From assembly GCF_031844705.1 (NCBI RefSeq), contig NZ_CP134609.1:558001-622000 (forward strand): a stretch of DNA of 64,000 nucleotides, given 5' to 3'. Positions 63,423 to 64,000 of the stretch are shown here, in pieces. The position numbers were made by a program, and so were the translations under genes. Every line of letters starts with the position of its first letter. Position 1 is the stretch's first letter. The notes beneath the pieces were generated by a model. The model made no database searches. It had not been told where the DNA came from and saw nothing but the letters and a program-made list of their open reading frames with translations. Source of the DNA: Streptomyces sp. ITFR-16 (GTDB taxonomy: Bacteria > Actinomycetota > Actinomycetes > Streptomycetales > Streptomycetaceae).

Positions 63423-63450
63423 CCGCATCCGCATCCGCATCCGCATCCGC
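63423..63450. repeat. Hexamer tandem repeat
   Basis: CCGCAT is repeated four times plus CCGC in the 212-bp non-coding gap between the hypothetical gene and the convergent M56 gene. No gene uses it; it may be a slippage site. The rest of the gap (63268-63479) shows no clear terminator. Confidence 0.8.
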
Positions 63451-63479
63451 CCAGGCGTAAGCACAGGCACCCGGGCCGG

Positions 63480-64000
63480 TCAGCCGGCACGCACGGCGAC
63501 AGCCGCGTACTCCACGTACTCGTGCACTCCGTAGGCGAGCCCGAGCGCGGTCAGTGCCGCGAGGGCGACGGCGCCCGCCAGGGCGGCGGCCCCGGCGCGC
63601 CGGGCCCGTCCGCGCGGTGCCACCGGCTCGGGGAGGAGCAGGGCCTCGACCCGCCGGGGTACGGGACCGCTCGTCGCCGACAGCAGGGGGTAGCCACTCG
63701 GTCCCGGCCGCCCGTGGGACGAACCGGCCAGGGCCGCCCGGGCGAGGGCCGCGGCCGCGACCCGGCGGTCGCCCACGGCTGTGGCGGCCGCCTCGTCCGC
63801 CCACCGCTCCAGGTGGAACGCCAGTGACTCGCGTACGCCCCGCAGTGCGGGGTGGATCACGGAGGCGAGGTCGGCCACCGCCGAGAGCAGGTGGTGGCGC
63901 CCGGCCAGATGCGCCCGTTCATGGGCCAGAAGCACCTCGCGCTCCCGCGCCTTCAGCGCCCGCACCATGCCGGAGGTCACCACGACCCGGCCGAGGCGTC
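63480..64000 (-). CDS. M56-family metallopeptidase, cut by the right edge (5' end missing)
   Basis: The C-terminal 173 residues of a second BlaR1/MecR1-like membrane peptidase. The frame enters from the window edge (LGRVVVTSGMVRAL) and contains the zinc motif LLAHERAHLAGRHHLL with HERAH and the later Glu in RWADEAAATAVG. The C-terminal helix (AAALAGAVALAALTALGLA) is intact. It is about 50% similar by eye to the frameshifted M56 gene at 60724 and supplies the reference for its break. The start and any adjacent blaI-like gene lie outside the window. Confidence 0.88.
   Translation of the reverse strand, partial: RLGRVVVTSGMVRALKAREREVLLAHERAHLAGRHHLLSAVADLASVIHPALRGVRESLAFHLERWADEAAATAVGDRRVAAAALARAALAGSSHGRPGPSGYPLLSATSGPVPRRVEALLLPEPVAPRGRARRAGAAALAGAVALAALTALGLAYGVHEYVEYAAVAVRAG

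Overview
The window is high-GC DNA with the codon bias, GTG/TTG starts, lipobox proteins and gene families of a Streptomyces chromosome. It is mostly metabolic and regulatory accessory sequence. I see no rRNA, no intact tRNA, no insertion sequence and no CRISPR array. About 56 genes are supported.

Layout. 62-3111: a DNA glycosylase and a three-gene L-fucose-type sugar oxidation operon. 3231-12000: a WS/DGAT acyltransferase, a PAS-GAF-PP2C-ATPase regulator, a ferredoxin-NADP reductase, a chitinase under a DasR-type operator, a membrane protein and a carotenoid oxygenase. 11932-16179: a lipoprotein diverging from a YndJ/DUF1990/lipase-maturation-factor operon, whose promoter carries two copies of a TTGAAC-type palindrome. 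16180-24370: an apparently single nitrogen operon (urea transporter, ureA, CbiX-like protein with a His-rich tail, ureB, ureC, ureF, ureG, ureD, amt) with no ureE. 24592-26600: a 58-residue small protein and an unusual SDR. 26794-34020: a stress-signalling island with a SigB/SigF-family sigma factor, two PP2C phosphatases, a histidine kinase, a response regulator, an anti-sigma-type ATPase, a MarR regulator and a STAS protein.

34093-39191: secreted GH92 and GH2 glycosidases, each with a CAACGTTG-core operator. 39450-42993: a FhuF-like Fe-S protein, a DMT transporter and an Rpf-LysM-M23 cell-wall enzyme. 43233-56007: carbohydrate systems. One is a GH3/LacI/DUF1996 set sharing four copies of a GGAGAGCGCTCTCC operator. 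The other is a ROK-controlled ABC importer with a GH1 beta-glucosidase. Between the GH1 gene and a TetR gene lies a 35-bp piece of a tRNA-Met(CAU). 56228-58876: 6-phosphogluconate dehydrogenase and a P450. 58899-64000: a likely BlaI regulon with PAP2, DedA, BlaI, a frameshifted M56 peptidase and an FTR1 iron permease, sharing CTAC-N6-GTAG operators. A hypothetical gene and a second M56 peptidase, cut by the right edge, follow.

The main themes are urea nitrogen acquisition, polysaccharide use under local repressors, and partner-switching stress signalling. All functional calls come from reading protein motifs; no database search was possible.
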